This document shows, in pieces, positions 1 to 5,599 of a DNA stretch of 8,304 nt (positions within the stretch are counted from its first letter, which is position 1; each line of letters starts with the position of its first letter). Source of the stretch: Pseudomonadota bacterium (GTDB lineage: Bacteria; Pseudomonadota; Alphaproteobacteria; Rhizobiales; Xanthobacteraceae); the NCBI GenBank assembly GCA_021823875.1, contig JAKAMD010000144.1:1-8304 (forward strand), in the 5' to 3' direction. The translations under genes were made by a program, and so were the position numbers. The notes under the pieces are model-generated. The model was not told the origin of the DNA. It worked only from the letters and a program-made list of their open reading frames with translations, and did not search any database.

Positions 1-180
1 ATTCGCCGCTCTGACCGGTTTTCGCGGTTTGAGATCGGTCGTGCAGCCTACTTTCCGTGCCTGTCAAGCCGTTGCCCCGACCGGCGCCAGCGCCTAATTA
101 CTCAGCTCACGGAACTCGCCGGGGACGTGTCGGTTCAGAGTCAGGGACCGACTTATTCAACAATCATCGTTTGTCGATCG

Positions 181-186
181 AGGAGG
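181..186 (+). promoter_or_regulatory. Shine-Dalgarno site of sodB
   Basis: A perfect AGGAGG lies five bases before the ATG at 192. It decides the start of the dismutase: the reading frame stays open upstream to an ATG at 57, but that start has no such site, and the extra 45 residues are Pro/Arg-rich and unlike any superoxide dismutase N-terminus. The stretch from 1 to 180 should hold the promoter. I could not pick a convincing -35/-10 pair or a recognisable iron-regulator box in it. Confidence 0.85.
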
Positions 187-191
187 ACGAG

Positions 192-794
192 ATGTCGTTC
201 AAGCTGCCCGACCTGCCCTATTCCTATGACGCTCTGGCGCCGTACATGTCACGGGAGACGCTCGAGTATCACCATGACAAGCACCACATGGCGTATGTGA
301 CCAACGGCAACAACCTGCTCAAAGGTACCGAGTGGGAAGGCAAGTCGCTGGAGGACATCGTCAAGGGCTCCTTCGGCAAGAATGCCGGGCTCTTCAACAA
401 TGCCGGCCAGCACTACAACCACAATCATTTCTGGCAGTGGATGAAGCCGAATGGCGGCGGCGACAAGATTCCGGGCAAGCTCAAGGCCGCGATCGACAGC
501 GACCTCGGCGGCGTCGAGAAGATGAAGGCCGACTTCGCGCAGGCCGGAGCGACCCAGTTCGGCTCGGGCTGGTGCTGGCTCGCGGTGAAGGACGGCAAGC
601 TGATCGTCAGCAAGACCCCGAACGGCGAAAATCCGCTCGTTCATGGCGCCACCCCGGTGCTGGGATGCGATGTCTGGGAGCATTCCTATTACATCGATTA
701 CCGCAACCGGCGGCCCGACTACTTGAAGGCTTTCGTCGATCACCTGGTCAACTGGGAATACGTCGAACAGCTTTACCTGGCGGCCGTAAAATAA
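192..794 (+). CDS. sodB: Superoxide dismutase, Fe-type (SodB)
   Basis: The 200-residue product converts superoxide to oxygen and hydrogen peroxide in the cytoplasm. The length is normal for a bacterial Fe/Mn dismutase and no signal peptide is present. The N-terminus (SFKLPDLPYSYDALAPYMS) aligns residue for residue with E. coli SodB. The four metal ligands are visible: His27 in EYHHDKHH, His77 in YNHNHFW, and Asp160 and His164 in the family signature DVWEHSYY. Metal preference can be read from the second-sphere glutamine. It is supplied by Gln73 in FNNAGQHYNH, while the position that carries glutamine in Mn enzymes (NQD in E. coli SodA) is NGE here. That is the Fe-type arrangement, although cambialistic use cannot be excluded. 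The start at 192 is set by a perfect AGGAGG. The next gene begins 15 nt after the stop, so the two are probably co-transcribed. Confidence 0.96.
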   Translation: MSFKLPDLPYSYDALAPYMSRETLEYHHDKHHMAYVTNGNNLLKGTEWEGKSLEDIVKGSFGKNAGLFNNAGQHYNHNHFWQWMKPNGGGDKIPGKLKAAIDSDLGGVEKMKADFAQAGATQFGSGWCWLAVKDGKLIVSKTPNGENPLVHGATPVLGCDVWEHSYYIDYRNRRPDYLKAFVDHLVNWEYVEQLYLAAVK

Positions 795-809
795 GCGCTC
801 GGTTCCTCG

Positions 810-2417
810 ATGACCGCGACTCGGCCGGCCACTGCATATGTTGACCGGATTGCGCTTCTGATCCTGGCGGCGGTGGCAATCACCGCCGCCTTGACGTTTC
901 GGGACTATGGCCTGGGCTGGGACGACTTCACCCAGTCGCAATATGGCGAGCTGCTGCTCAAGCTCTACGGCTCGGGCTTTGCCGACCGGCGCGCGCTGTC
1001 CTTCGTCAATCTCTACCAATATGGCGGCGGCTTCGATATGGCGGCGGCACTTGCCGCCAAGGTGTTGCCGTTCGGCTTATTTGAGACGCGCCGACTGGTG
1101 GGCGGCGTGGTCGGCCTGATCGGCCTTTTCGCCACCTGGCGCCTCGGACGCCGCCTGGGTGGCCCCTGGGCTGGGCTTGCCGCGCTGGCGCTGCTGGCGG
1201 CCTGCCCGCTCTATTTCGGCCACATGATGATGAACGTGAAGGACGCGCCCTTCGCGGTGGCCATGATCGTGCTGCTGCTCGCGGCGGCGCGGGCGCTTGA
1301 AGAATATCCGCGGCCGACGCTTGCCACCGTGGCGCTGTTCGGAATCGGCCTCGGCACCGCGTTCGGGACGCGCGTACTCGCGGGGCTGGGAGCGCCGGAA
1401 ATCGGCGCAGGCCTCTTGCTGATCGTGGCGTTGGATGCGCACGCGCAAGGCCTGCGCGCCGCCGCCGTCCGGCTCGGCCAATTTCTGCTGAAGCTGCTGC
1501 CGGGCTTCGTGCTCGGCTATTTGATCATGGCCCTGCTCTGGCCATGGTCGGTCGTCTCGCCGCTCAATCCGATCCGCGCCGCCATCTATTTCGACACGTT
1601 CTTCGGCGTCTACGAAAAGCCGTGGCACGAACTGTATGACGGCCACGTCTTCTCGGTCATCCAGATGCCGGCGAGTTATCTGGTGCACCTGTTCGTGCTG
1701 AAGCTGCCGCTGCTGCTGCTGGTGCTCGGGCTCGCAGGTGCCATGAGCGCCTTGATTGTGGCCGCGCGCGGCGGCGCGGCGCCGGCGCTGCGCGCCAATT
1801 TGCTAATGCTGGTGGTCGCCATCTTCCTGCCCCTCGGTCTCGCCACGATAACGCATCCGGCTTTCTACAACGGCATCCGCCATTTCGTTTTCGTCGTGCC
1901 GCCGCTGGCGGTGCTCGGCGGCGTCGCCACCGGCTGGATGGTCGCTCACCTGCAAATGCGCGGCCGCGCCATGCGCTGGGGTTTCGCCGGGCTCATTGTC
2001 TTGGGCATCGCGGCTCCCATCATCGCCATGGCGCGGCTACACCCGTACGAGTACACATATTTCAACGAACTCGCCGGCGGCGTACGCGGCGCGCAACACC
2101 GCTTCATGCTGGATTATTGGGGTCTCGCGTTCCAGCAGGCCGGTAATGCGTTACGTGCAAAGCTCGCCGCAGCACATGAAACGCCACCGGCCGGACGAAA
2201 ATGGGCGGTGGCAATCTGCGGTGAGGCGCGTGCCGCACGGATCGCGCTCGGGCCCGATTTTGAAGTCAATTGGGACGACAAAACAGCGGACTTTTTCATG
2301 GCGCTGGGCAATTTCTATTGTGCGCAGCCGCCCGCCCCTGTTTTGCTCACAGTCGAGCGCGACGGGGTAACCTTTGCCAAGGTCTATGACCTGCGGGGTC
2401 GGCCAAAGCCAAGGTAG
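810..2417 (+). CDS. Polytopic membrane glycosyltransferase, GT-C/PMT (GT39-like) superfamily
   Basis: A 535-residue integral membrane protein with a short cytoplasmic N-terminus and about ten hydrophobic segments between residues 14 and 410, followed by a mostly soluble C-terminal tail from about 411. An acidic GWDD motif (36-39) sits right after the first membrane segment, where GT-C enzymes carry their catalytic acidic residue in the first extracytoplasmic loop. A second conserved-looking stretch, FGHMMMNVKDAPF (136-148), matches the NPKD-type motif of the family. NGIRHF (354-359) and HPYEYTYFNEL (411-421) are also typical of lipid-carrier-dependent glycosyltransferases. Such enzymes move a sugar from a polyprenyl phosphate to an acceptor on the outer face of the inner membrane. 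Donor and acceptor cannot be told here. The gene starts 15 nt after sodB with only a weak ribosome site, which suggests coupling to it. The family is fairly sure; the precise reaction is unknown. Confidence 0.8.
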   Translation: MTATRPATAYVDRIALLILAAVAITAALTFRDYGLGWDDFTQSQYGELLLKLYGSGFADRRALSFVNLYQYGGGFDMAAALAAKVLPFGLFETRRLVGGVVGLIGLFATWRLGRRLGGPWAGLAALALLAACPLYFGHMMMNVKDAPFAVAMIVLLLAAARALEEYPRPTLATVALFGIGLGTAFGTRVLAGLGAPEIGAGLLLIVALDAHAQGLRAAAVRLGQFLLKLLPGFVLGYLIMALLWPWSVVSPLNPIRAAIYFDTFFGVYEKPWHELYDGHVFSVIQMPASYLVHLFVLKLPLLLLVLGLAGAMSALIVAARGGAAPALRANLLMLVVAIFLPLGLATITHPAFYNGIRHFVFVVPPLAVLGGVATGWMVAHLQMRGRAMRWGFAGLIVLGIAAPIIAMARLHPYEYTYFNELAGGVRGAQHRFMLDYWGLAFQQAGNALRAKLAAAHETPPAGRKWAVAICGEARAARIALGPDFEVNWDDKTADFFMALGNFYCAQPPAPVLLTVERDGVTFAKVYDLRGRPKPR

Positions 2418-2450
2418 CGAAGCCACAGGGCGAAGCCGCCAACGTGTCAA

Positions 2451-2470
2451 ATTATAACGAATTATAACGA
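2451..2470 (+). repeat. Tandem duplicated decamer ATTATAACGA
   Basis: Two perfect, adjacent copies of ATTATAACGA lie 34 nt after the glycosyltransferase stop and 73 nt before the next start codon. The base before and the base after extend the match slightly. Each copy contains TATAAC, one base from a -10 hexamer, and the 10-bp period is about one helical turn. The AT-rich block stands out in GC-rich surroundings. It could be a direct-repeat operator, a doubled -10 region, or a simple slippage product. No good -35 hexamer lies at 16-18 bp upstream of either copy. Confidence 0.6.
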
Positions 2471-2532
2471 ACCCAAATGGGTCCTCTTAATAGCTTCTGG
2501 GCATAATCCCGCCGATTAAAACAGGTGGAAGT

Positions 2533-2537
2533 GGAGG
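2533..2537 (+). promoter_or_regulatory. Shine-Dalgarno site of the small gene at 2543
   Basis: GGAGG lies five bases before the GTG at 2543. It favours that codon over the in-frame GTG codons at 2525 and 2531, which lack an upstream site; the second of them actually overlaps this one. Confidence 0.6.
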
Positions 2538-2542
2538 CTACA

Positions 2543-2800
2543 GTGAGCACCTTCAAGTTAAACGGTGATTTCGACAAGGTGAGCGCTGAGCTCAAGAAGA
2601 CGTTTGAGAAACAGGAGGCCCGTTTCAACGCCAGCCTCGAGACGTTATTTAAGCCGTCGCCGTCCGCAGATCCCGCAGCGCCTGCCGGAACGCACGCCTC
2701 GGCTGAGTGGTCGTCCAAAGAAGTGCGTAGCCGCGCATTGAATAGCGAAGGCAATGATTCCGCACGCGACCGGCTGCGCAACTCGATCCGCTCGCGCTAG
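2543..2800 (+). CDS. Small hypothetical protein, GTG start
   Basis: I do not recognise this 85-residue protein. Residues 1-45 are charged and helix-prone (FDKVSAELKKTFEKQEARFN), with a heptad-like spacing that could form a short coiled coil. Residues 46-60 are a Pro/Ala/Ser-rich linker, and the tail from about 62 is polar, with alternating Arg, Asp and Ser up to RNSIRSR. No signal peptide, membrane segment or Cys/His metal site is present, so a soluble cytoplasmic protein or a small adaptor/regulator is the plain reading. The GTG start is chosen because GGAGG stands five bases upstream; an in-frame GTG at 2525 would add six residues. The gene stands alone, 125 nt after the glycosyltransferase and followed 30 nt later by a strong palindrome that may end its transcript. 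That it is a real gene is likely but not certain. Confidence 0.6.
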   Translation: MSTFKLNGDFDKVSAELKKTFEKQEARFNASLETLFKPSPSADPAAPAGTHASAEWSSKEVRSRALNSEGNDSARDRLRNSIRSR

Positions 2801-2830
2801 AGAATATCCACGATCCCGTCGTCTTGCTGA

Positions 2831-2857
2831 CGCCTCACGCATTCAATGCGTGAGGCG
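2831..2857. terminator. Perfect palindrome, probable factor-independent (possibly two-way) terminator
   Basis: The arms CGCCTCACGCATT and AATGCGTGAGGCG are exact reverse complements of 13 bases around a single central C at 2844. As RNA this folds into an 11-bp GC-rich stem with a 5-nt loop. It sits 30 nt after the stop of the small gene, which suits a terminator. There is no run of T on the plus side (ACGGCTATT follows) and none on the minus side, so it is not a textbook intrinsic terminator. A transcript-stabilising hairpin or a dimeric protein-binding site are the alternatives. The symmetry itself is certain; the role is inferred. Confidence 0.6.
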
Positions 2858-3004
2858 ACGGCTATTGGCATGGCCGCGACGGCGCATAGGCATGGTGGGC
2901 GGCTGCCATTAGAGTCCGCCATAGGCGAGCGACCGCACCATCGTCGCTTCCACCGCCATCAGGGCCTCGAACTTTTCTTCTACCATCCGGCGCGCTTTCC
3001 GAAT
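2843..3004 (-). pseudogene. Possible 3' remnant of a small minus-strand gene with an internal stop
   Basis: Read on the minus strand from 3004, one frame gives a protein-like helical stretch, RKARRMVEEKFEALMAVEAT then MVRSLAYGGL. It hits TAA at 2909-2911, then continues in the same frame with an Arg-rich tail ending GHANSRRLTH and a TGA at 2843-2845. A TGA at 3005-3007 closes the frame on the upstream side. The pattern recalls, from memory, the C-terminal half of small phasin-like hypothetical proteins common in Bradyrhizobium relatives: a helix of the type MVxEKxEA, a Gly-rich turn, then a tail of the type RRxVxANxRRL. If so, this is a degraded copy with at least two stop codons. A short intact ORF of 25 codons (2909-2986) also exists but has no clear ribosome site. 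Chance is possible, because GC-rich DNA gives Arg-rich open frames easily. Confidence 0.35.
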
Positions 3005-3083
3005 TCAAGCGGCGAGGCGGCCTGGTTCCATTGGCCAGGCGGCTATGGCAGGATCGCCATCGCACGTGCGCGGAGTGGCCCCA

Positions 3084-4463
3084 ATGGCACGGTTTCTTTC
3101 CGCTCTCTTGGCCGCGGCATGCCTGGCCTTGATGCCCTCTTCCGTGCCGGCGAAAGACGCGCCCGCGGCGCCGATCGCCGCTTTGCTCGATATCGACAGC
3201 GCAATCGGACCGGCCACCGCCGAATATGTGCATGACGGCTTGCGTCAGGCGCGCGACCGCGGCGCTCGGGTGATCGTGCTGCGGCTGGACACACCGGGCG
3301 GGCTATCGTCGTCGATGCGGGTGATCATCCACGATATCCTTGAATCACCCATTCCGGTGATCGGCTATGTCGCCCCAAGCGGCGCGCGCGCCGCCAGCGC
3401 CGGCACCTACATCCTCTATGCCACACACCTCGCCGCCATGGCGCCCTCGACGCATCTCGGCGCAGCGACGCCGGTGCAGGTCGGTGGCGGCTTGTTCGGT
3501 GGCGGTGGCAGCAAGGACGAGAACAAGAAGGAGGACGGCAAGAAGGACGGCAAAGCGCCCGCCAATGCCGAAGAGGCCAAAATCCTCAACGACGCCATCG
3601 CCTATATCCGCAGCCTGGCGCAATTGCGCGGGCGCAATATCGAATTCGCCGAAAAGGCGGTGCGCGAGGCCGCGACCCTGACCGATACCGAGGCGAAGGA
3701 GCAGCACGTCATTGAGCTAATCGCCGATAACGTGCGCGACCTGTTGAACCAGGCCGACGGCCGCACCGTGAACCTCAATCATCAGATGGTGACGCTGAAG
3801 ACGCGCGGTCTCACCGTCGTTTCGATCGAGCCCGACTGGCGCGCCCGCATCCTGGCCATCATCACCAATCCCAATATCGCCTATCTGCTGCTGCTCGCCG
3901 GCATCTACGGCATCATGTTCGAATTCTTCAGCCCGGGCGCCTACTTCCCCGGCGTGCTGGGCTCGATTGCGCTCTTGGTCGGGCTCTATGCGCTCAATCT
4001 CCTGCCGATCAGCTATGCCGGCGCCGGCTTGGTGCTGCTCGGCATGGCCATGATGCTGGCCGAAGCCTTCCTGCCGAGCTTCGGCGTCATCGGCATCGGC
4101 GGCATCGCCGCCTTCGTCATCGGATCTCTGCTCTTGTTTCCCGGCGGCGCCCCCGGCTTTGAGTTGTCATGGTCGGCGATCATCGCGGCCACAGTGGTCA
4201 GCGCCGGTTTCCTGATGCTCGTCATCACGCTGGTGTGGCGGGCGCACCGACGCACCATCGCAACCGGCGACACCCTGCTGGTCGGCCACGCCGCGCAGGT
4301 GCTGCACTGGGACAACAACGAAGGCGAGGTGCAGGTGAGCGGCGAGCGCTGGCGCGCGACCTCCGCCGCCCCGCTGAAGCCCGGCGAGCGCGTGCGCATC
4401 GTCGAGCGCCGCAACCTGACGCTTTCGGTCGAACCGGAAGCGCGTATTTCACCGAAACCATGA
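3084..4463 (+). CDS. nfeD: NfeD-family membrane serine protease (ClpP-like domain plus C-terminal OB domain)
   Basis: This 459-residue protein has the full NfeD1b layout. A signal peptide (1-23, ending SSVPA) is followed by a ClpP-like protease domain (about 30-240), about five membrane segments (roughly 256-279, 290-307, 311-328, 333-352, 364-385) and an NfeD OB-fold domain (about 390-455). In the protease domain, LDTPGG (68-73) forms the oxyanion region. Ser105 in ARAASAGTYI is the expected nucleophile and Lys166 in AKILNDA the expected base, as in the Ser-Lys dyad of archaeal PH1510. RSLAQLRGRN (176-185) is also characteristic. Between the two catalytic residues lies a Gly/Lys-rich low-complexity insert (about 133-158). 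The ATG at 3084 is chosen for GGAG eight bases upstream and because the signal peptide starts there; an in-frame ATG at 3045 would bury it. The slipin gene follows after 10 nt. Known homologues cleave their partner stomatin; that role here is inferred. Confidence 0.93.
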   Translation: MARFLSALLAAACLALMPSSVPAKDAPAAPIAALLDIDSAIGPATAEYVHDGLRQARDRGARVIVLRLDTPGGLSSSMRVIIHDILESPIPVIGYVAPSGARAASAGTYILYATHLAAMAPSTHLGAATPVQVGGGLFGGGGSKDENKKEDGKKDGKAPANAEEAKILNDAIAYIRSLAQLRGRNIEFAEKAVREAATLTDTEAKEQHVIELIADNVRDLLNQADGRTVNLNHQMVTLKTRGLTVVSIEPDWRARILAIITNPNIAYLLLLAGIYGIMFEFFSPGAYFPGVLGSIALLVGLYALNLLPISYAGAGLVLLGMAMMLAEAFLPSFGVIGIGGIAAFVIGSLLLFPGGAPGFELSWSAIIAATVVSAGFLMLVITLVWRAHRRTIATGDTLLVGHAAQVLHWDNNEGEVQVSGERWRATSAAPLKPGERVRIVERRNLTLSVEPEARISPKP

Positions 4464-4473
4464 GGAACATGTC

Positions 4474-5241
4474 ATGTATCTGCTGAACGATGCCGTCTGG
4501 TATGTGGTGATCATCGTCCTCCTCATCATGTTCCTTTACTCCGGCATCCGCGTACTGCGGGAATACGAGCGCGCGGTAATGTTCACGCTTGGCCGCTTCA
4601 CCGGCGTGCGTGGACCCGGCTTCATGATCATAATCCCGATCGTGCAACAGATGGTGCGGGTCGATCTGCGCACCATCGTGCACGACGTGCCGAGCCAGGA
4701 CGTAATCTCGCGCGACAACGTATCGGTGAAGGTCAATGCGGTGGTCTATTTCCGCGTGGTCGATCCGGACAAGGCGGTGATCCAGGTGGCGGATTATTTC
4801 GCCGCCACCAGCCAGCTGGCGCAGACCACGCTGCGCTCGGTGCTCGGCAAACACGAGCTCGACGAGATGCTGGCCGAGCGCGACAAGCTCAACCACGACA
4901 TCCAGCGCATTCTCGACGAACAGACCGACGCCTGGGGCATCAAGGTCTCCAACGTCGAGATCAAGCATGTCGACATCGACGAGAGCATGATCCGCGCCAT
5001 CGCCCGCCAGGCCGAGGCCGAACGCTACCGGCGCGCCCGCATCATCAGCGCGGAGGCCGAGCAGCAGGCGGCCGAGAAATTGGTTGAGGCGGGCAAGATG
5101 CTGGGTGAACAGCCGGAATCGATGCAGCTACGCTATCTCTCGACCCTGCAGGACATCGCCGGCGAGAAGAACTCGACCATCGTGTTCCCGGTGCCGGTCG
5201 ACATTCTGCATTCGGTCCTTGGGCTGAAGAAGGAGGCGTAA
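4474..5241 (+). CDS. Slipin / stomatin-like SPFH membrane protein
   Basis: A 255-residue member of the SPFH (stomatin/prohibitin/flotillin/HflK) superfamily. One N-terminal membrane segment (about 8-25) is followed by the SPFH domain, with EYERAVMFTLGRF (30-42), GPGF (47-50) and VPSQDVISRDNVSVKVNAVV (72-91). A Glu/Ala/Arg-rich coiled coil (about 177-205) follows, then a C-terminal hydrophobic stretch STIVFPVPVDIL (234-245). Such proteins form oligomeric cages in the inner membrane that organise microdomains and hold associated proteases. The gene starts 10 nt after the nfeD stop; its GAGG (4462-4465) overlaps the nfeD TGA, so translation is probably coupled. In the archaeal pair PH1510/PH1511 the protease cuts the stomatin in its C-terminal hydrophobic part, which corresponds to residues 234-245 here. 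It is closer to the slipin class than to HflK or HflC, which are longer and lie in a different operon. Confidence 0.94.
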   Translation: MYLLNDAVWYVVIIVLLIMFLYSGIRVLREYERAVMFTLGRFTGVRGPGFMIIIPIVQQMVRVDLRTIVHDVPSQDVISRDNVSVKVNAVVYFRVVDPDKAVIQVADYFAATSQLAQTTLRSVLGKHELDEMLAERDKLNHDIQRILDEQTDAWGIKVSNVEIKHVDIDESMIRAIARQAEAERYRRARIISAEAEQQAAEKLVEAGKMLGEQPESMQLRYLSTLQDIAGEKNSTIVFPVPVDILHSVLGLKKEA

Positions 5242-5252
5242 GCGGCAACGCG

Positions 5253-5567
5253 CTAATCGGCTTTGTGCCAGTCGAGTTTGCCGACGCCCTGCAATAGCAG
5301 GAACTGGCAGTCGGCTGCCGCCGCGTTGGAAATGCGGTGGGCGGTGCCCGACGCGATCTTGAACCGCTCGCCGATCGCGAGCGTATAATGACTATCGGGC
5401 GCGCGCGTCTCGATCGTGAGCGTGCCGCGCAGCACGAAATAATGATCCGTGCTCTCGCCGTGGTAGTGCCAGGGGATCACGTCGCCGGGCGCCAGCGTGA
5501 AGACACGCGCCTGCACGTCGGTTCCGACCACGACCCGTTCGATGTTCTTGACCTGATAATTCGGCAT
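5253..5567 (-). CDS. Small single-domain cupin protein
   Basis: This 104-residue protein is one conserved beta-barrel of the cupin_2 type, with no signal peptide. Cupin motif 1 is seen as GDVIPWHYH (28-36) followed by DHYFVLRG (41-48). It has both metal-binding histidines (34 and 36), but Asp41 stands where the consensus has Glu. Motif 2 is GERFKIASGTAHRISN (66-81) with the third histidine, His77, and Ala72 in place of the usual Pro. Metal binding therefore looks retained. Small cupins of this kind serve as isomerases, dioxygenases, lyases or ligand sensors, and the substrate cannot be read here. The ATG at 5567 is supported by GGGAGGAA six bases upstream. The gene lies 32 nt downstream of the aminotransferase on the same strand, so they probably form one transcript. 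Its stop is only 11 nt from the convergent slipin stop. Confidence 0.87.
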   Translation of the reverse strand: MPNYQVKNIERVVVGTDVQARVFTLAPGDVIPWHYHGESTDHYFVLRGTLTIETRAPDSHYTLAIGERFKIASGTAHRISNAAAADCQFLLLQGVGKLDWHKAD

Positions 5568-5599
5568 AGCGCATTCCTCCCGCTCGCCATCGCATCCCC

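Noticed and set aside
72..100. TTGCCC and TAATTA spaced 17 bp as a sodB promoter
   Set aside because: The -10 match to TATAAT is poor, and the resulting leader of about 85 nt has no support.
57..191. N-terminal extension of the dismutase from an ATG at 57
   Set aside because: The extra 45 residues are Pro/Arg-rich with no signal-peptide shape, and a perfect AGGAGG precedes the ATG at 192, where homology to SodB begins.
249..1019. Long minus-strand open frame opposite sodB and the glycosyltransferase start
   Set aside because: It is antisense to two clearly real genes, has no recognisable domain and reflects GC-rich codon bias on the other strand.
1077..1688. Minus-strand open frame of about 200 codons inside the glycosyltransferase
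   Set aside because: The composition (Arg, Gln, His, Glu-rich) is typical of a mirror frame; the plus strand has a coherent membrane protein.
2471..2482. ACCC-AAAT-GGGT mini hairpin as a terminator of the glycosyltransferase gene
   Set aside because: The stem is only 4-5 bp and no T-run follows; too weak to call.
3020..3040. Inverted repeat GCCTGG/CCAGGC upstream of nfeD
   Set aside because: It is only a 6-bp stem with a 9-nt loop in GC-rich DNA, without a regulatory context; expected by chance.
2846..3235. Plus-strand open frame of 129 codons across the nfeD upstream region
   Set aside because: It overlaps the nfeD signal peptide and protease domain in another frame, starts inside the palindrome, and reads as Arg/His-rich noise.
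4460..4486. ATG overlapping the nfeD stop (ATGA) as a start of the next gene
   Set aside because: It is out of frame with the slipin and meets a stop after eight codons; the slipin starts at 4474, where its membrane segment begins.
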